64,000 nt of DNA, from contig NC_077222.1 in NCBI RefSeq assembly GCF_024763615.1, forward strand, positions 106,177,417 to 106,241,416, written 5' to 3'. Below, one piece after another: positions 10,743 through 23,388 of the stretch (within the stretch, counting starts at the first letter, position 1; each line of letters opens with the position of its first letter). The position numbers and the translations under genes were made by a program. The notes under the pieces are model-generated. The model saw only the letters and a list, made by a program, of their open reading frames with translations, did no database searches and was not told the origin of the DNA. Source of the DNA: Phlebotomus papatasi (lineage: Eukaryota; Arthropoda; Insecta; Diptera; Psychodidae).

Positions 10743-12603
10743 CTAAATTATATCATGATAAAGCCCAGTTTCATGTCAAAATATGAGGAAAAAACTTAAT
10801 TTCAAAGCTCTGCATCAATTCAAAGTAATGAATGATATGTACATAAAAGAGGATGAAGTTCAATATAGAACATTTGATGAGATAGAGTGAACAGATAAAA
10901 AATTAAAACACACTAAATTTAGCTTTGAGTGGCAGATAAATTGTGATAATTATGCACAGGGTTGTATTACCAATTAGAAAAGTGAAATATTTGATCAATC
11001 TGTTTGAGCTTTTAGTTAAATAAAATCTATCAGAAAAAAATAGACAGCAAATAATGAAAATTGACTATGACATCGAATTACAGGTGGTGACAGAAGGTTT
11101 CAACAACCCATTTTAAACAATTTTGCTATATATTTGCTTTGGCAGAATGACGGTGACAATTTCGTCTAAAAATAGGTGAGATACCTTTAAGCTCTCCAGA
11201 GAAAGCTCCAACGTCTCATTCACCTCTTTGCAGAGGGAGTGGAAAGAGTTGTTGGAGAAAAATACATGTGCGAAATGAAAGCCTTTTCCCCATATTTCTT
11301 TCTACAATTCTTTCTTCCTTGGGAGCCATTCACTTCATCTCCCATGTGGATTTTCATGAAAATCTCACTTGATCTTCTTCACTCCTCAAATCAACTCAAT
11401 CAAATCCCATCTGGTTTCAATTTCTCAAACAGCGATTGTATGGAAAGTTTTGTGTAAAAGTTTGAGGTAAGGCACTCTTTCTAATCAACCATTACACCCC
11501 TCCAAATCGGTCTTGCTATTTTAGCTTTTCTGGAAAATACAGAATCCCCATGCGCTCTGGAGGAAAACCGGAAAACCATATTGCGGATTTGGTGGAAAGT
11601 TCACGCGGCCTAGTACATCTACGCCTAATTCCTACCAAGTTGTGTGCTCGTGTGTAAATATTACACATAACAGTGTAGGAAGTGTGAAGGGAATTCTAGT
11701 GATAGAATGTAGATTATGATGCTCCTTATGGCATTTCCACATTCTTATCGAGAGCTTTCAGGTATAGCTTCACTTTCATTTTCACTCCGCACCTTTCCTC
11801 TTTTCGCGTGCCCTATCACCGACCCCAAATGTGAACTTCCGGACTGAGATTCACCTCCTTTTCCTCCCATTCACGCAAAATGCGAAACATACAATCATCC
11901 AGGAGGATCTTTCCACACCAATCACTTTGCTTTTCCTCCCAAGGGGAAATACATAAATGAAAAAAAAGCTCCATGTCAACTGATAGTGGATTGAAGCTCC
12001 TCGAGAGTTTCCTCTCTGACTGGAAAATGTGATATGGGAGACTTCCTGGGAATTCCACACCCATGGACACCAAAGAGATATCCAATGAAATGAAAATTCT
12101 CCCTATTCGATAAATTTGTTGGGTGTGAAATTTAAGTGTTTCAAGGGTGGGTGATTTTATTTTCTATTTTCATCCCCCATCCCCCCCTTTTCGATTGTAA
12201 TATATCCATTGAGGCACTTAAATCCCTCTCATCCTGACTTTCTTTTTTCCTCCTTCCTCAGATAAAATCGACTTTTCAAATTCCCTACTTTAGCTTTCAT
12301 CCTCCCTGGAGTATCATCTCCAAACAATAAGTTAATATCCTTCTCATTCTTCCAGACAACACTAAAAAGTTTCATATTTCAACACTTCCTCTCTCGATAT
12401 TTTCCCAGTCGTATTTCACAATTAATTTTGTGTCTATTGTCTACTTTCAAGAAAGGCCACACAGGAATAAAAGCTACTGCTGAATCTGCTTGAGGTATGA
12501 GAGATTGTAACATGGGATCAATTCAGAAATCGGTTTCATGTGCACTGGTTAATATTGATTTAGAAATTACCTTTTGCGTCCTTTTCGTTCTGAAAAAGAT
12601 TTT
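10743..12603. other. Non-coding DNA
   Basis: Small frames at 11239-11457 (plus) and 11816-12085 (minus, two overlapping frames) have no recognisable domain. C/T-rich tracts occur around 12170-12300. No repeat family recognised. Confidence 0.5.
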
Positions 12604-12713
12604 CATAAGTCTATTCTACTCATTCGGACTCAAAATTGGACTGAATTAAATTTGATTTGATGTGATGTTCAAAAGAAGAAGAAGAAGAGTGCGAAAGAGT
12701 GTGATAGATAATG
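12604..12713. mobile_element. MITE family F, copy 1
   Basis: Imperfect palindrome: CATAAGTCTATTCTACTCAT at the left against the inverse of GAGTGTGATAGATAATG at the right, with a core of TGATGTTCAAAAGAAGAAG and AAGAGTGCGAAAGAG. Copies at 36082-36187 and 62556-62668 have the same core. Confidence 0.65.
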
Positions 12714-13718
12714 TACAAAACTTTTAAGAATGAAAGGAATGTGAATTTTGACTTTATGAAATTTTCCAGATCTAAAAAGTATGTCGGAGCAATAAAATTT
12801 TATTTCAAAATTGAATTTTAGGCATGGTCGGAAACAGAATTATGACCGGTTGGATCCGATTTTTTTCCGGAACGACCTTTTGAATAAATACAATTAATAC
12901 AAAGCAATATTAAAGCTATAGGGTGTAAATAACTGGAATATAGCCCTATGATCAAGAGATTATTCAAGTTAGGGATACATAAAAACCAATGGAGTCAGTC
13001 GAAAAATTCATAGAGAATTTCGTATGAATTCAACATCACAATATTTACAATCAAATAGTAACACAGAAACCAATTTTCGTTTATTAACCAAAGATAGCGC
13101 TAGAGGCGCCTACATCTGATTAGTCGTCGCCTGTCAAGTGTTCGGCTCTACACAGTAACGCTTAAAATTGAAATTCAAATCTAATAGAACACCCGCTGAC
13201 GCAGAGTAAGGGGCCCCAGCGCTAAGACTTTTATTTAATACGTTTAACACCCAACTTTGGCAACTATTTTTAGCCTTAATGCTAAGATTTGAATGATAGA
13301 TCTTAATTAAAGACTGGATTTCTCCATGGCTATCAATGGCGGACAAAAATGAAATTGTCTCTGACATCTCCTATTTTTAATTCGAAATATTGTACAAACG
13401 GAAGAAGTAAGAAACACAATAATATATTTCATTTTATCAGTAATAACGATTGACCACTTTAGAATAGCAAAAAAATATCGTGTAAAAAAATACCTCCAAA
13501 AATATCCCCGAAAAATAAATAAAAAAAACACCTCGGATTACCCGGGTTGGACCTTTCCTGGATTGCCCACGGACAAGCCGAGGCAGATCCCTCAAATCTA
13601 CTCAAACTCTTAAGTACAACTCCGAACTCCAGAGTGAACTATTTCACTCTGTTATGGTTGCAATTGTATATGCACTGCTCGCAAGAATTATAACATAATA
13701 GAGAAAAAACATGCAAGA
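12714..13718. other. Non-coding DNA
   Basis: Short minus frames at 13134-13367 and 13307-13531 overlap and are not supported. 13080-13240 and 13530-13590 are GC-richer than the surroundings; I cannot assign them. Confidence 0.45.
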
Positions 13719-13833
13719 GATAAGATAAGATTTTACCAAAGGTCAGTTCTCCATTTCGGATTACCGATGCATCCAGGCCACCAATTGGGCCTCTTATGCT
13801 TCCCCACTCCTATTCTATCTTATCTCCCGATAC
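13719..13833 (-). mobile_element. tRNA-derived SINE, 5'-truncated copy
   Basis: On the minus strand this is the 3' end of the SINE seen complete at 28390-28853: GTATCGGGAGATAAGATAGA at the broken 5' side, then GGCCCAATTGGTGGCCTGGA and TGCATCGGTAATCCGAAATG, ending in a TCTTATCTTATC tail. Truncation at the 5' side is what target-primed reverse transcription usually leaves. Confidence 0.8.
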
Positions 13834-14908
13834 TAATAGTATTTAGCTTATTAATAAAAGATTAGATCAGTTTTAGTATGTGGGGCTACTTTTGATATTA
13901 GATCATTTTTTTCCAAAAAGCTCATTTTTAACGGATCCTCAAATTATAAATTTTTTTAGCCCATGTATTTCCTCCATTTCCTCAAATTTTGTTTAAAACT
14001 GTTCTTAGGTTTGTATATGAAAGTATATCAGTCAATTGACCTGGATATTACAGCGTTTTTAAGGTCCAAACCAGATGTATTTAAACTTACGAAGGGTGTA
14101 TTTAATGTTTTGAACAGTACTGTAATTACTGAGTATCATGAAATATTGCACTGAATAATTTTGAAGCTTTCAAATTTAAATCACACAAAATAATTTTACA
14201 ACAAAATATGTTTTTGATAAGTTTTTAGCACATGGATGTACTAAATCAAGTAAAAGGTTAACAACAATTTCAAATCTGAGAATAAGTATTTCCAAATTTC
14301 CAATAATAATATTTATTATAGAAAATTTATTTTCACAATTGTCCTGGTATAATGAGAACATATTGTGTTCTAAATTGAAAGCAATTTTTGTAATTTTGCT
14401 CTCCTCAATTTTTTTAATATTTATTTTCATGTAGGGCTCAGTATTTAGAACATTCTTAAAATCTCTAGGTAATTTTCATATTTCTTTCATAGAAATATTA
14501 TCAAAATAATAAGATAATCTGTTAATAAAAAATAGTAAAGTATTTAGCAAAACCTTAACATTTAGTACATGAACGTGCTAAGATATTTTGTAGGTAGCAT
14601 TCGTAATTTTCGGATTGGTTAATAATATTTAATTGTAGTTGTGATTTGGTTTATGGCGCTTCAATGAAAAATGAAAAGAGGAAATCTTGGTCCTGAACAT
14701 TGTTTTTAGTACATGATTGCTCTGTTGCCCTTCTGAAGAATCAACTTTCCTTTATTATTTGGAGGATTTAGAACACGCCAAGGACTGGAAAAAACAGGCG
14801 TGACAGGAATCAACACAAAGATATGTCGATCATGCAGAAGATCATAAGAACAAGTCGTGTACTAAAACAGATGTTCAGGAGAAAGATTTTCTCTTTAAGT
14901 TTTCATTC
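13834..14908. other. AT-rich DNA with recurrent TTTAGTACATG
   Basis: Non-coding. TTTAGTACA, TAGCACATG and inverse forms recur at about 13870, 14227, 14560, 14705 and again at 15525-15550, which may mark one more phrase-type element hosting the family E copies. Frames at 13963-14154 and 14176-14430 are not supported as genes. Confidence 0.4.
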
Positions 14909-15160
14909 ACTGAGAGAAATCCAAAAAAAATAAAATGACATTCCGGAAATGCTAATTTTACTCTGCAGTATTGACCCGAAATCGGTGTAAATATTATGCT
15001 TTTTAGGTGTATTAGGGGTTAAAATTACCCATTTTGGTGTTATTTTTACCCTTAAAAGGTATAAAATTAACATAAAAAATGTTGATATATTTTTACATCT
15101 AAAGAGTGTTAAAGTTATGAGGAAAAGAAATTAATCGCACCCCCGTTTTTTTCCTCAGTG
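14909..15160 (+). mobile_element. MITE family E, copy 2
   Basis: CACTGAGAGAAATCC at the start and TTTTTTTCCTCAGTG at the end form the terminal inverted repeat CACTGAG. The interior follows copy 1 nearly base for base (CGGTGTAAATATTATGC, GTGTATTAGGGGTTAAAA, TGTTGATATATTTTTACATC). Confidence 0.85.
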
Positions 15161-15171
15161 TTGGAGTAGTA

Positions 15172-15491
15172 CACTGAGAGAAATCCGAAAAAGTCAAAAT
15201 AACATTCCGGAAATGTCAATTTTACCCTACATTATTGATCCAAAATCTGTGTAAATATTATGCTATTTAATTAATATTATGCTAGTTATATTATATTATG
15301 CTAGTTAATTTGTGCGATTAACTCTTTTTCCTCATAACTTTAACACTTTTTAGGTGTAAAAATATATCAATATTTTTTAATGTTAATCTTACACCTTTTC
15401 AATGGTAAAGTTAACATGAAAAAGGGTAACTATAACCCCTAATACACCTAAAAAGCAAAATATGTACACAGTTTTCGGATTTCTCCCAGTG
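15172..15491. mobile_element. MITE family E, inverted composite copy
   Basis: Both ends carry the same terminus: CACTGAGAGAAATCCGAAAA at the left and, inverted, CACTGGGAGAAATCCGAAAA at the right. The left part runs to about 15260; the rest (about 15305-15491) is an inverted copy from the 3' region back to the 5' end. A TATTATGCTAGTTA direct repeat joins them. It starts only 11 bases after copy 2. Confidence 0.75.
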
Positions 15492-17041
15492 TTATAGATT
15501 ATTTACAATTTTCGTATAATTAATGTGTACTAAATCTTGTACTAAATAGCTGATTTTTCTACTATGCACACTTTTGGATGACCATATGAATGAAAGTTGT
15601 TTCAGTGTGATTTCTCCTGAGTGTAAATTTCACTTTGGGGCTAATTTCATAAATTTTATGTTCAATACCATCATAATTCACTGGTCTTTAATAGCGATAG
15701 AGATTGACACCTAAGCAATAAATTTCTTGGCTTAGATGTTACAGAGGGGGAAGATATTTGATTTTTTCGACCCTCTTTTCTGGGCAATTTTCCTCACTGT
15801 TGATGTGCTTTTTGTTCCATGTTTTGGAGGATAGGTTGAATTTATATTTTGTGCTTTTTTTGGTTCTTGGTATACGCACAGGGGCTTTTTTATGCCAATG
15901 TTTTATGATATGTTGAACAAACAATCAATGGCAAGGCATCAAGGAGGGCAGGACTATTATTCTATGAGATGAAAGATTATGGACTTGGCGTAATACCACT
16001 TTCAATAACTGTCAATATAATGCTCTTAACTTTTCCGAGCTTATACAGTAAAAAATTCAATAAAATACAATTTTCTGCAGCACTTTGCAAATATTTTTTT
16101 CCTCCTTTGGATGGCCTTTTTATTCTTCTGAAACATTTTGCTTATATGCTGCTTTTCCTTTGTGTTTCCCATTCTTTTTTTTGTGAATTCACCTGAGCTT
16201 TTTTTGTATTTATATGGATTTCTGAGCCTGAAAATTGTCTTGAGGTGAGATAGGGGAGAACAAGAGATTATTTGGAAAGTCATGAGGATGGGAAAAGTTT
16301 TGCAAATTCTCATGTATTGTCAGGGAAGAATGATGTAGTCAGGGGAAGAGCAGTGTATTTGAGGTTTCGCTTTGGTTCACTTTATATGGGAAAAGCATTT
16401 AAGATGGAAGAGGTTGAGGAAAAGGTAAGATGCTGGAGCCATTGAAGACAATTTTTTTTTTGCTTTCTTGGAGGAGAACATAAAATTTACTTGTGTGTGT
16501 GTTGTTTTTAGCATATTAAAGAAACACCAGCATACGAGTGGGGAGTAATATAAAAAAAATAATAAGATCTACACAATTTTCTGCATGATAAAATTTGGTG
16601 CTTTTAAATCTCCAACGAATTTTCATCGTCCTCACCGCGCAATTGGTGCCTCCTACCCATTTTCTTGATTTTTTTTCTTTGGGATATGGGAGATGAATTT
16701 AGAAGAGATGAATGTGTGTATACAAGTTAATAAATTTTATGACTACGAGGGGTTGAAATTGTCAAATGGGAAACTCCTGGCAATGTTGTAAAAATGAAAT
16801 TTCTTTCGCCAGAGCGAAAAAGCGGCCCCAGAGGACGAAGAATGTAAAGAAGGCATGGCAGGAAAAAGACGTAGACAATAAAAATTACACATTAGATAAA
16901 TTTTGTGAGTGAATAAATTATCATGAGTGTCAGTGTGCAATTTAATAAGAAAATGCTATACGAAGGAACAAATTGGGAAGGAAGGAAAAACGATAAAAAT
17001 GCCCCTTGAAACTTCAATGCTCCTTTCCATACTTTTGGCAG
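15492..17041. other. Non-coding DNA
   Basis: Several AT-rich short frames on both strands (15739-15924 minus, 15969-16196 plus, 16041-16313 minus, 16743-16940 minus) overlap or oppose each other and show no domain. A short TG run lies near 16493-16506. Confidence 0.5.
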
Positions 17042-17260
17042 TAGGGGAAAGTACTCTCCCTTCGAACGTTCATGCCTTCGAATAATGTGAATTTTCTTTA
17101 AGTTTTCCTAAGAGACTTAAACATTTCTATTAAATATTAGTTACCTTATTATCAATAATTGATACATATGTAACAATCATGGGGAAATCTCTTAGGAAAA
17201 TTAAAAAAAAATCATATTATTCGAAAGCATGAACGTTCGAAGGGAGAGTGCTTTCCCCTA
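17042..17260. mobile_element. Palindromic MITE, TTCGAACG type
   Basis: Left TAGGGGAAAGTACTCTCCCT; right, reversed, TAGGGGAAAGCACTCTCCCT. The arms continue TCGAACGTTCATGC-TTCGAATAAT and TTTTCCTAAGAGA, about 75 bases each. Total 219 bases, no coding capacity. The end TAGGGNNAAGT is shared with several unrelated elements in this window. Confidence 0.85.
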
Positions 17261-17929
17261 GATGATTTTTTTCTAAATTTCCATCTGTATTCATCGTGAA
17301 AGAATTTTATGTCACTTGATGTGGCTGATATTTTTTGCAAAGCCTTAATTCCAACTCCCAAAAATGGGCTTTGAAATAGCGGGAAACAGAATTATTTTTT
17401 TTATTCATATTTTAAACCTTTTTGAAAAGAAATACTTTTACATTTACGACTAAAGACCTTTTAAGTTTCCGACAGTCGTCAGAAGTAAATATGAAGTTCC
17501 GTTTTAAGTTTAATAAAAATCTTAAAAAATAGTAAAATGTAACAACAACACATATTAATGTTAATTTCTAACCTGCATTATGTATTAGACTAAACACCGT
17601 TTTCAAATCAATTGCTTACCCAAGAAATTTTCCAGTTATGAATATTCGCACCATTTTCGAAAGGAACTCAAACCAGCAAATTTTAAAAGTTCTTCTGGCA
17701 TTTGAAAAAACATGTGACGTGATATTTTTCTTAATTTTTACATCTGTCATAGATCAAGGTAGTTCCCAAGGTTTATAATTTGGGTTGATATTCCTTCTAA
17801 AATTATGAAAGACGTGTAACAAAAATAAAGATTGCTTTTTTTATAGCTTAATTAGCGAAAAGCAGAACTGGTTAAAAGATACCTAAATAGAATTAAACTG
17901 CGTTTGTAATAAAGTCCTATGATACGAGA
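17261..17929. other. Non-coding DNA
   Basis: AT-rich, no repeat or gene recognised. Confidence 0.5.
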
Positions 17930-18300
17930 GGCTATACGGTAAGAGATAGCGACTTGGGGCCTAAGGAGGACCCCCCATAAGTCTACCCAAGGATCGTTTT
18001 CACTCGTTTCCACTTCACCATGTCTTTTAGGTATTGCTCGAAAACGTGTCGTGCGTTTTTTTCTCATTTTTGGATATGTTTCAGAGATTTCCCAGGCAAA
18101 CAATTGACCATGTGTAAAAATACCGTTGCATCATTCCCAATAACGGTTTTTCAAAGTCAAAGGTTAAAAAGACTCTAAAGAGCGCATTTATCAGGCGAAT
18201 GTGGTCATGTTTGGGGCTCGTTGGAAAGGTCTTGGAATTTCCGATAAAATTGAACCGGTTATAATCGGTTCAAAATTAGTACTTTTTCAAAAAACGTAAG
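17930..18300. repeat. Dispersed repeat R1, copy 1
   Basis: Landmarks in order: GGAGGACCCCCCATAAGTCT, GCTCGAAAACGTGTCGTGCG, ACCGTTGCATCATTCCCAAT + AACGG, GGTTAAAAAGACTCTAAAGA, CTCGTTGGAAAGGTCTTGGA, then GAACCGGTTATAATCGGTTC. The same order recurs at 47165-47640 and in part at 30400-30780. The 83-codon minus frame 17852-18103 is not conserved between copies. Confidence 0.7.
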
Positions 18301-18789
18301 ATAGGTCAAATGGGGTGGATTGTGGAAAGATAGACACTTAAGAAAAAGTTCAATTTCAAATGCATTTTTAAGCCGAACAAATATTTTTTTTTTTATTTTC
18401 TTTGCATCATGAGATTGCTTGTGAAATATTCTAACAGAATCTTAACAGTTTTTAATAGATATTTTAACCAAGCATGTGGCAAGTTAATTTTTTTATATGG
18501 AGCTATTTGAAGCCAATTCCTGAATTGATCTCGGACTCAGCTCACCAGTGTTCTGAGGAAAAAAATTATTTAAACAAAAATTTAGTATATTTATCCATCC
18601 ATACGGAAAGGTATCTTATAATACGGAAAAACTTCTCACTTTTTGTAATTTAGTGTAACGGTCGCGAGTGCAAAAAAATCCCATATAAATTTAAATCGAA
18701 GTATGAGAAAGTGGCTTCAAATTTCAGACAACTTGCCAGGGGCGTGATTTTAACCAATTAATTGGAATATTCCATCAAATTGAAAAACA
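18301..18789. other. Non-coding DNA
   Basis: AT-rich sequence with no recognised repeat or gene. Confidence 0.5.
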
Positions 18790-19880
18790 ACACATTTTGA
18801 AAAGATGGACAAAATTTTGGAAAGCGGGACAAAAATTTTTGAAAAGTTGGACATAGTGATATTATCGACAAAATATTATACGAAATATGTAGAAAATCAA
18901 ATGTTAAGGATTTTCTGCGTATACTTGCACATTTGATGGTTATGCTAATCCCTCCTTTATGTCCGGGTAACAGTTAAGGAACGCTAATTACCAAGAACTT
19001 CCTGGACGTCCAACCAAAGAGGTTCTGTAAATTTCACAGACGCCTCGCGCTGTCCAGCAGTTATAGCTTTAAAGCGGATGCAACTTCTTAGCAGATTTGG
19101 ATACCTCATCCGGCCAGGTCTTTTTCCACTTGCTTTGGGAGTTCTGTAGAGGCTCCTATTTGTCTTTCTCCAAGTGTTTTTGCGATATTTATTACCCACT
19201 CTAATCAGAAAAAGTGGTCTTCGAAATCTGGAAATCCTTGCAGCCTTTTCCAGGAGATTTTTTCCCTATCAGCTGCTACCTGCTGTTGCAACTATTTCTC
19301 CGAGTACTTAAGGATCTTTGTCGTCCTTGTCAACATGATTTCACTGCACAAAACCACCAAATTCATTCACAAAATCAACTTGGCCAAGATTTCATAAAAC
19401 TTTTTTTTGAAAGCTATACGAAATTAATTCACTTTTCTCTCCTTTTTAAATGTAATATTTTACAAATATTTTTTATTCACTTTTTAAATGGATGTATGTC
19501 CTTCGATTTTCACTACGGACTTAACAATATTTCACAAATTATGCCGAAAAATCAAACAAAACACTTTCATATTTTCCTAGCAACTTCCATAAGAAACAGA
19601 GAAAATGACAACTACCGTGTTAAGGTTATGAATATCACGCATGCAATACATTTTTTAAATTCTTCTTTCCCGTCATCCTTTGATAGTTTTATAACGATTT
19701 TTGCATTTTTAGCTTCTCAAATAATCACAAAATTAGGTTTAATAATCTTTTTACCGAAAATTGAAATATTTAATTGATTTATTATCAATTTTTAAGGAGG
19801 TGTCTCACATTCCACACTGCCTTCTCAAACTTTCCAAACTGTCCCGCTTTAGACAAATTACCCTATTTGGTTTTTGAATT
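18790..19880. other. Possible degenerate element around the longest non-repeat frame
   Basis: GGACAAAATTTTGGAAAGCG and GGGACAAAAATTTTTG near 18805-18850 are echoed in inverse form by CTTTCCAAACTGTCCCGCTT near 19832-19852, hinting at inverted ends. Inside, the plus frame 19214-19777 has 187 codons and the minus frame 18984-19199 has 71. The minus one is basic (KNTWRKTNRSLYRTPKASGK). I recognise neither. The plus frame is very hydrophobic and AT-driven, so chance is likely; a decayed transposase on the minus strand is the alternative. Confidence 0.25.
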
Positions 19881-20106
19881 TCAGAAGAACCAGTTCCGAG
19901 ACACCTTGCCCACAAAAGAGTATGTTTTTTTTTCCAAAAAGGTTTCCAAAAATTAAGTCCCAGAGTCTGAGTTTTTAAAATTTTTAAGTGAAAATTTCAG
20001 AATATAGTTTAAATTTTAAAAAAATATAGAAAAAATATAGAAATAGTTGTTTTTTTGTCTGTTTTGACCCACGTAACCCTTTAATGAAATTGACTTAATT
20101 TGTTCA
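19881..20106. other. Non-coding DNA
   Basis: AT-rich with A-runs near 20010-20050. Nothing recognised. Confidence 0.5.
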
Positions 20107-20550
20107 CACAGAAAAAAATATTTTGTAAAATTGTTCGTAAATGTTTGTGTATTTCTATTAGGGACTTACGAAATACTCGTAAATCGTATAAACCACAAAC
20201 AAGTTCGTAAGAGTTTATACTTTTTCACAAACATTGTTCGCAAAATGATCACTTGACGAGCATATTTTGTACTGTAAATCTTCGTAAACCTCCAAAAAAT
20301 GTTCGTAAAATTTTGTCATTTGTTCGTAAATTTTTATTTGCCTGGCGAACATTTTACGAACATATGACAAAATTTTACTAACATATTCCTGTGTGTTTAC
20401 GAACATTTACGAATAAATGTTTGTAAAAGCACAAAAAATGCTCGTCAAATGGTCATTTTGCAAACAATGTGAAAGAAGTACAAACTTTTATGAACTTTTT
20501 TGTGGATTATACAATTTGCGAACAATTTTCAGAAATACTTTTTTTCTGTG
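20107..20550. mobile_element. TTTACGAAC element (family C), complete copy
   Basis: Ends are inverted: CACAGAAAAAAATATTTTGT at the left, and at the right, reversed, CACAGAAAAAAAGTATTTCT, each followed by GAAAATTGTTCG-like sequence. The interior carries at least ten copies of TTCGTAAA or TTTACGAA. Non-autonomous. It shares its body with 8926-9412 but has its own left terminus where that copy has the family B end. Confidence 0.78.
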
Positions 20551-22667
20551 AAATCGTGAAACTTATCTGCTACTCATTGCATTATTCTGAGTGCAAGAGA
20601 AAAACGTATAGTTTGTGTATATATATTTCACATTTTTTATGAACGTATATAAGGGTATACAATCAACAGAGCCAGCGAAAAAAAACCATCAAAAGCGAAC
20701 CGATGATGGATGAAAGTAAAAAGAAAATTAAAGGAAAACCGTGCATTGAAAAGAATTTGATCCCCCATCCAACCACGATTGGCCTCAGATTGTCAAGATC
20801 TCTTTGAAAATATCTCAATTTTTATCATGCTCTTGTGCACTTGCATTTTTACCATCTGTATTTCCCGATATCTCTATAATTCTGCTTTTGACTAACTTTA
20901 TGCAAAAAGCAATTTCTTTTGAGAGATGCTAGTATAAAGAGCTCAAGTTTGAGAGATGGAGTAATATGAAAACTGGTTTAAATGGGATTTTCCTCTTTCA
21001 CAAAAAAAAAGACAGAAGCATAAAACAATAATGCTCACTTATTTGCCCTTAATATTTCCTTAATTTACATTTTCAACTTTTCAGCAACAGGAAAATAGGG
21101 AGGAAAAGTTTCATTGCACTCCCACACCTTTAGTGACAAAAGGGAAAATCGTACTTTTTCATCTGAAATTTAATATAAATGCTGTAAAAAAAGTTTTCCC
21201 TGTTCGTCTTTTTTTTCTGTGATTCAAGGGGAAAAACAAAGTGAAAATTCAAGCAGAAGAATTCACCAAGTGATAAATTTAAGTCATGATGGGATTTGGG
21301 AATAAATGTGTGAACCATATAAGAAGGAAATGAAAGAGGTGAAGGGGATGGAAAACAATAAAAATGAGATGATACGAAAATCTCATAAAATCTGCCAGAA
21401 AATTAAAGTTCAATTTACTACCACACACACCTTGTACCTGATTCAATTTTAAAAATGATTTTCTCCCCCTTGTTTTATGGCTTGCAGATAGAAGTGAACA
21501 CATATGCTGCATAACACTTTATTCATTTTCTGAACACCTTTCCAGGAGGCTTCCTCTCTCTCTCACCCAAGGCACCTTGACACCTTAAAGTTCTATTTTT
21601 CCCTCCTGAGCATCGTCTTTCCCCATGCCAACATGCACGATTTTCCCGCGGAAAAAAAAGAACAGATAAAAAGGTTAGAGAAGAAAATTCAATGGTCATG
21701 TTTTATTCGACAATTTATTGCATTTCCCCGGTAGCTCGTATACCCAATAAAAGAAGCCAGCAAAGGGAAGAATTTCCCAGGAAGAAAAAAGAAAATAATA
21801 CAGAAGTTGTTGCAAGTGTGTAAAGAAATCTACTTTTACCATTTAAGTGCTTACAGTGGGGATTTGATAATAAACTCCATATGGAACATATGGGGACTAT
21901 TTTATTCAGGTCTCATATCATCCAAAATACCCCCCCCCCCCAACTCCAAAGGTACACACAATCCCATAAAGTCTCTCAAAGTACCTTGACACCTTGAATA
22001 AATAATAAGCAACACACAGTATAAAATGTTGAGATATTGCGAAAACCTTCGTCAACTTTCCCACCTTTCCAACACAGCAATTTGCGGCAGAAAACTTTAA
22101 AATCTTTTCCCCGAATTGTTCTTCGGGTTATTAGTATTTATAATACGCAAAGTGAAAGCAAATCCCAAATAACTTTGATATGACTGAATTAATTATTGAA
22201 ATTGCTAATTAAAAGATGGTTAAATAATACTCCTCGAGACTTCATTGCGAACTTTCTCTTTATTGCTCCGGTGTGCTACTGCCAAGTCGTAAAAGGTGAA
22301 AAGTCAATTCACAGAAACGCCCCCATTTCTTAAGAAAAAAATATTATTAACAAGATGTTTTACCTAATTAATTAAACAGACGACTTCCGAAGCACTGACG
22401 TACATCTCTTACATCTCCCAATTTTTTCCAAGATATAAAATATTTAATTAAAATTTACTTTAATTAAAATATTTAAATAAATCATCATAAAGCCAGTAGC
22501 GGAATTTTCCAATGGTATGATAATGTCGTATGACAAATTTTCATGGGTGAATTCAGGAGCATGATAGAATATTTCTGAAAAGTTTTGCGGAATTTAACAC
22601 ATCAAAATTTCCCCTAAAGAAAGTTAATAGTTTAATAGTTTATAATGAGCCCGATCACAAGTAGATT
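20551..22667. other. Non-coding DNA with a 12-C run
   Basis: Short frames on both strands (21130-21318, 21279-21512 minus; 21807-21989 plus) have no domain. An uninterrupted C run lies at 21930-21941. Nothing else is recognised. Confidence 0.5.
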
Positions 22668-23010
22668 TTGATTCTCCAATAGTGTCTTGGATAAAAGGTA
22701 AATAGAACTCTATTTGCAAAAAAAGTCGTTGAAGTTCGAAGAATTCAAATTCAATTTCGAATTTTCATATTAAATTTTCGAACAAGTTGGGGAAAATTTA
22801 TTAAATATCACACTAAAAAGCTAGCAAAAGAGTTACTCAGTGAATATGGAGTGATTAAATACTGGGGCAAGAACAGTAAACGTCGTTGTTCTGTTTTTTT
22901 CCTCACAATATGTGAAGACAAACACATTTTGACACTTGAGCGCTTCGAAATTCGAACAGGATGTATCTCAGCCACCTTGCGGAATTATCAAGAAGTAAGA
23001 AAGTCTCTTT
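22668..23010. repeat. Dispersed repeat R2, copy 3
   Basis: GATTCTCCAATAGTGTCTTG, GTTCGAAGAATTCAAATTCA, AAATTTATTAAATATCACAC, GAGTTACTCAGTGAATATGG and CTTCGAAATTCGAACAGGAT follow the order seen at 7917-8650. A 63-codon frame at 22961-23152 is not supported. Confidence 0.55.
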
Positions 23011-23169
23011 TTCGGATCTTCAAATAGATTTTCGAATTTTTCAAGATCTACTTCTGTACGGAAAGAATAGTTCACTTTGGATGCCGATCAGTGCGATCTT
23101 GGAGACTGATCGCTGCGATCTTCAGATCTTCCACTCACGGTTCAGTCGCTGACCATACATCCAACCCCT

Positions 23170-23388
23170 CCATAAAACCTACTTGAAGTTTAAAATTCAG
23201 ACGGATTCGGAATTTCAAGACCTTTCAAAAAAAATCCGATTTTGACCAAATTGGTTAAAAGAAACACTAAAATTATTGAAAAAAATTGGGCAATTAAAAA
23301 AAATCATAACCTGATTTTCAACGCATTTGACGGTCATAGGGAACGAACCAGGGGAGTGATATTAGCTCTGAAAAATGCGACCAGTTTT
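23170..23388. repeat. R1-related unit, part 1
   Basis: Contains GGAATTTCAAGACCTTTCAA and TTGACCAAATTGGTTAAAAG, also found at 23949-24003 and, more diverged, at 24270-24318, 26780-26820 and 50925-50995. Confidence 0.5.

Noticed and set aside
19214..19777. 187-codon plus-strand frame as a gene
   Set aside because: No domain, strongly AT-driven hydrophobic composition, no splice or promoter context. Kept only as part of a possible degenerate element.
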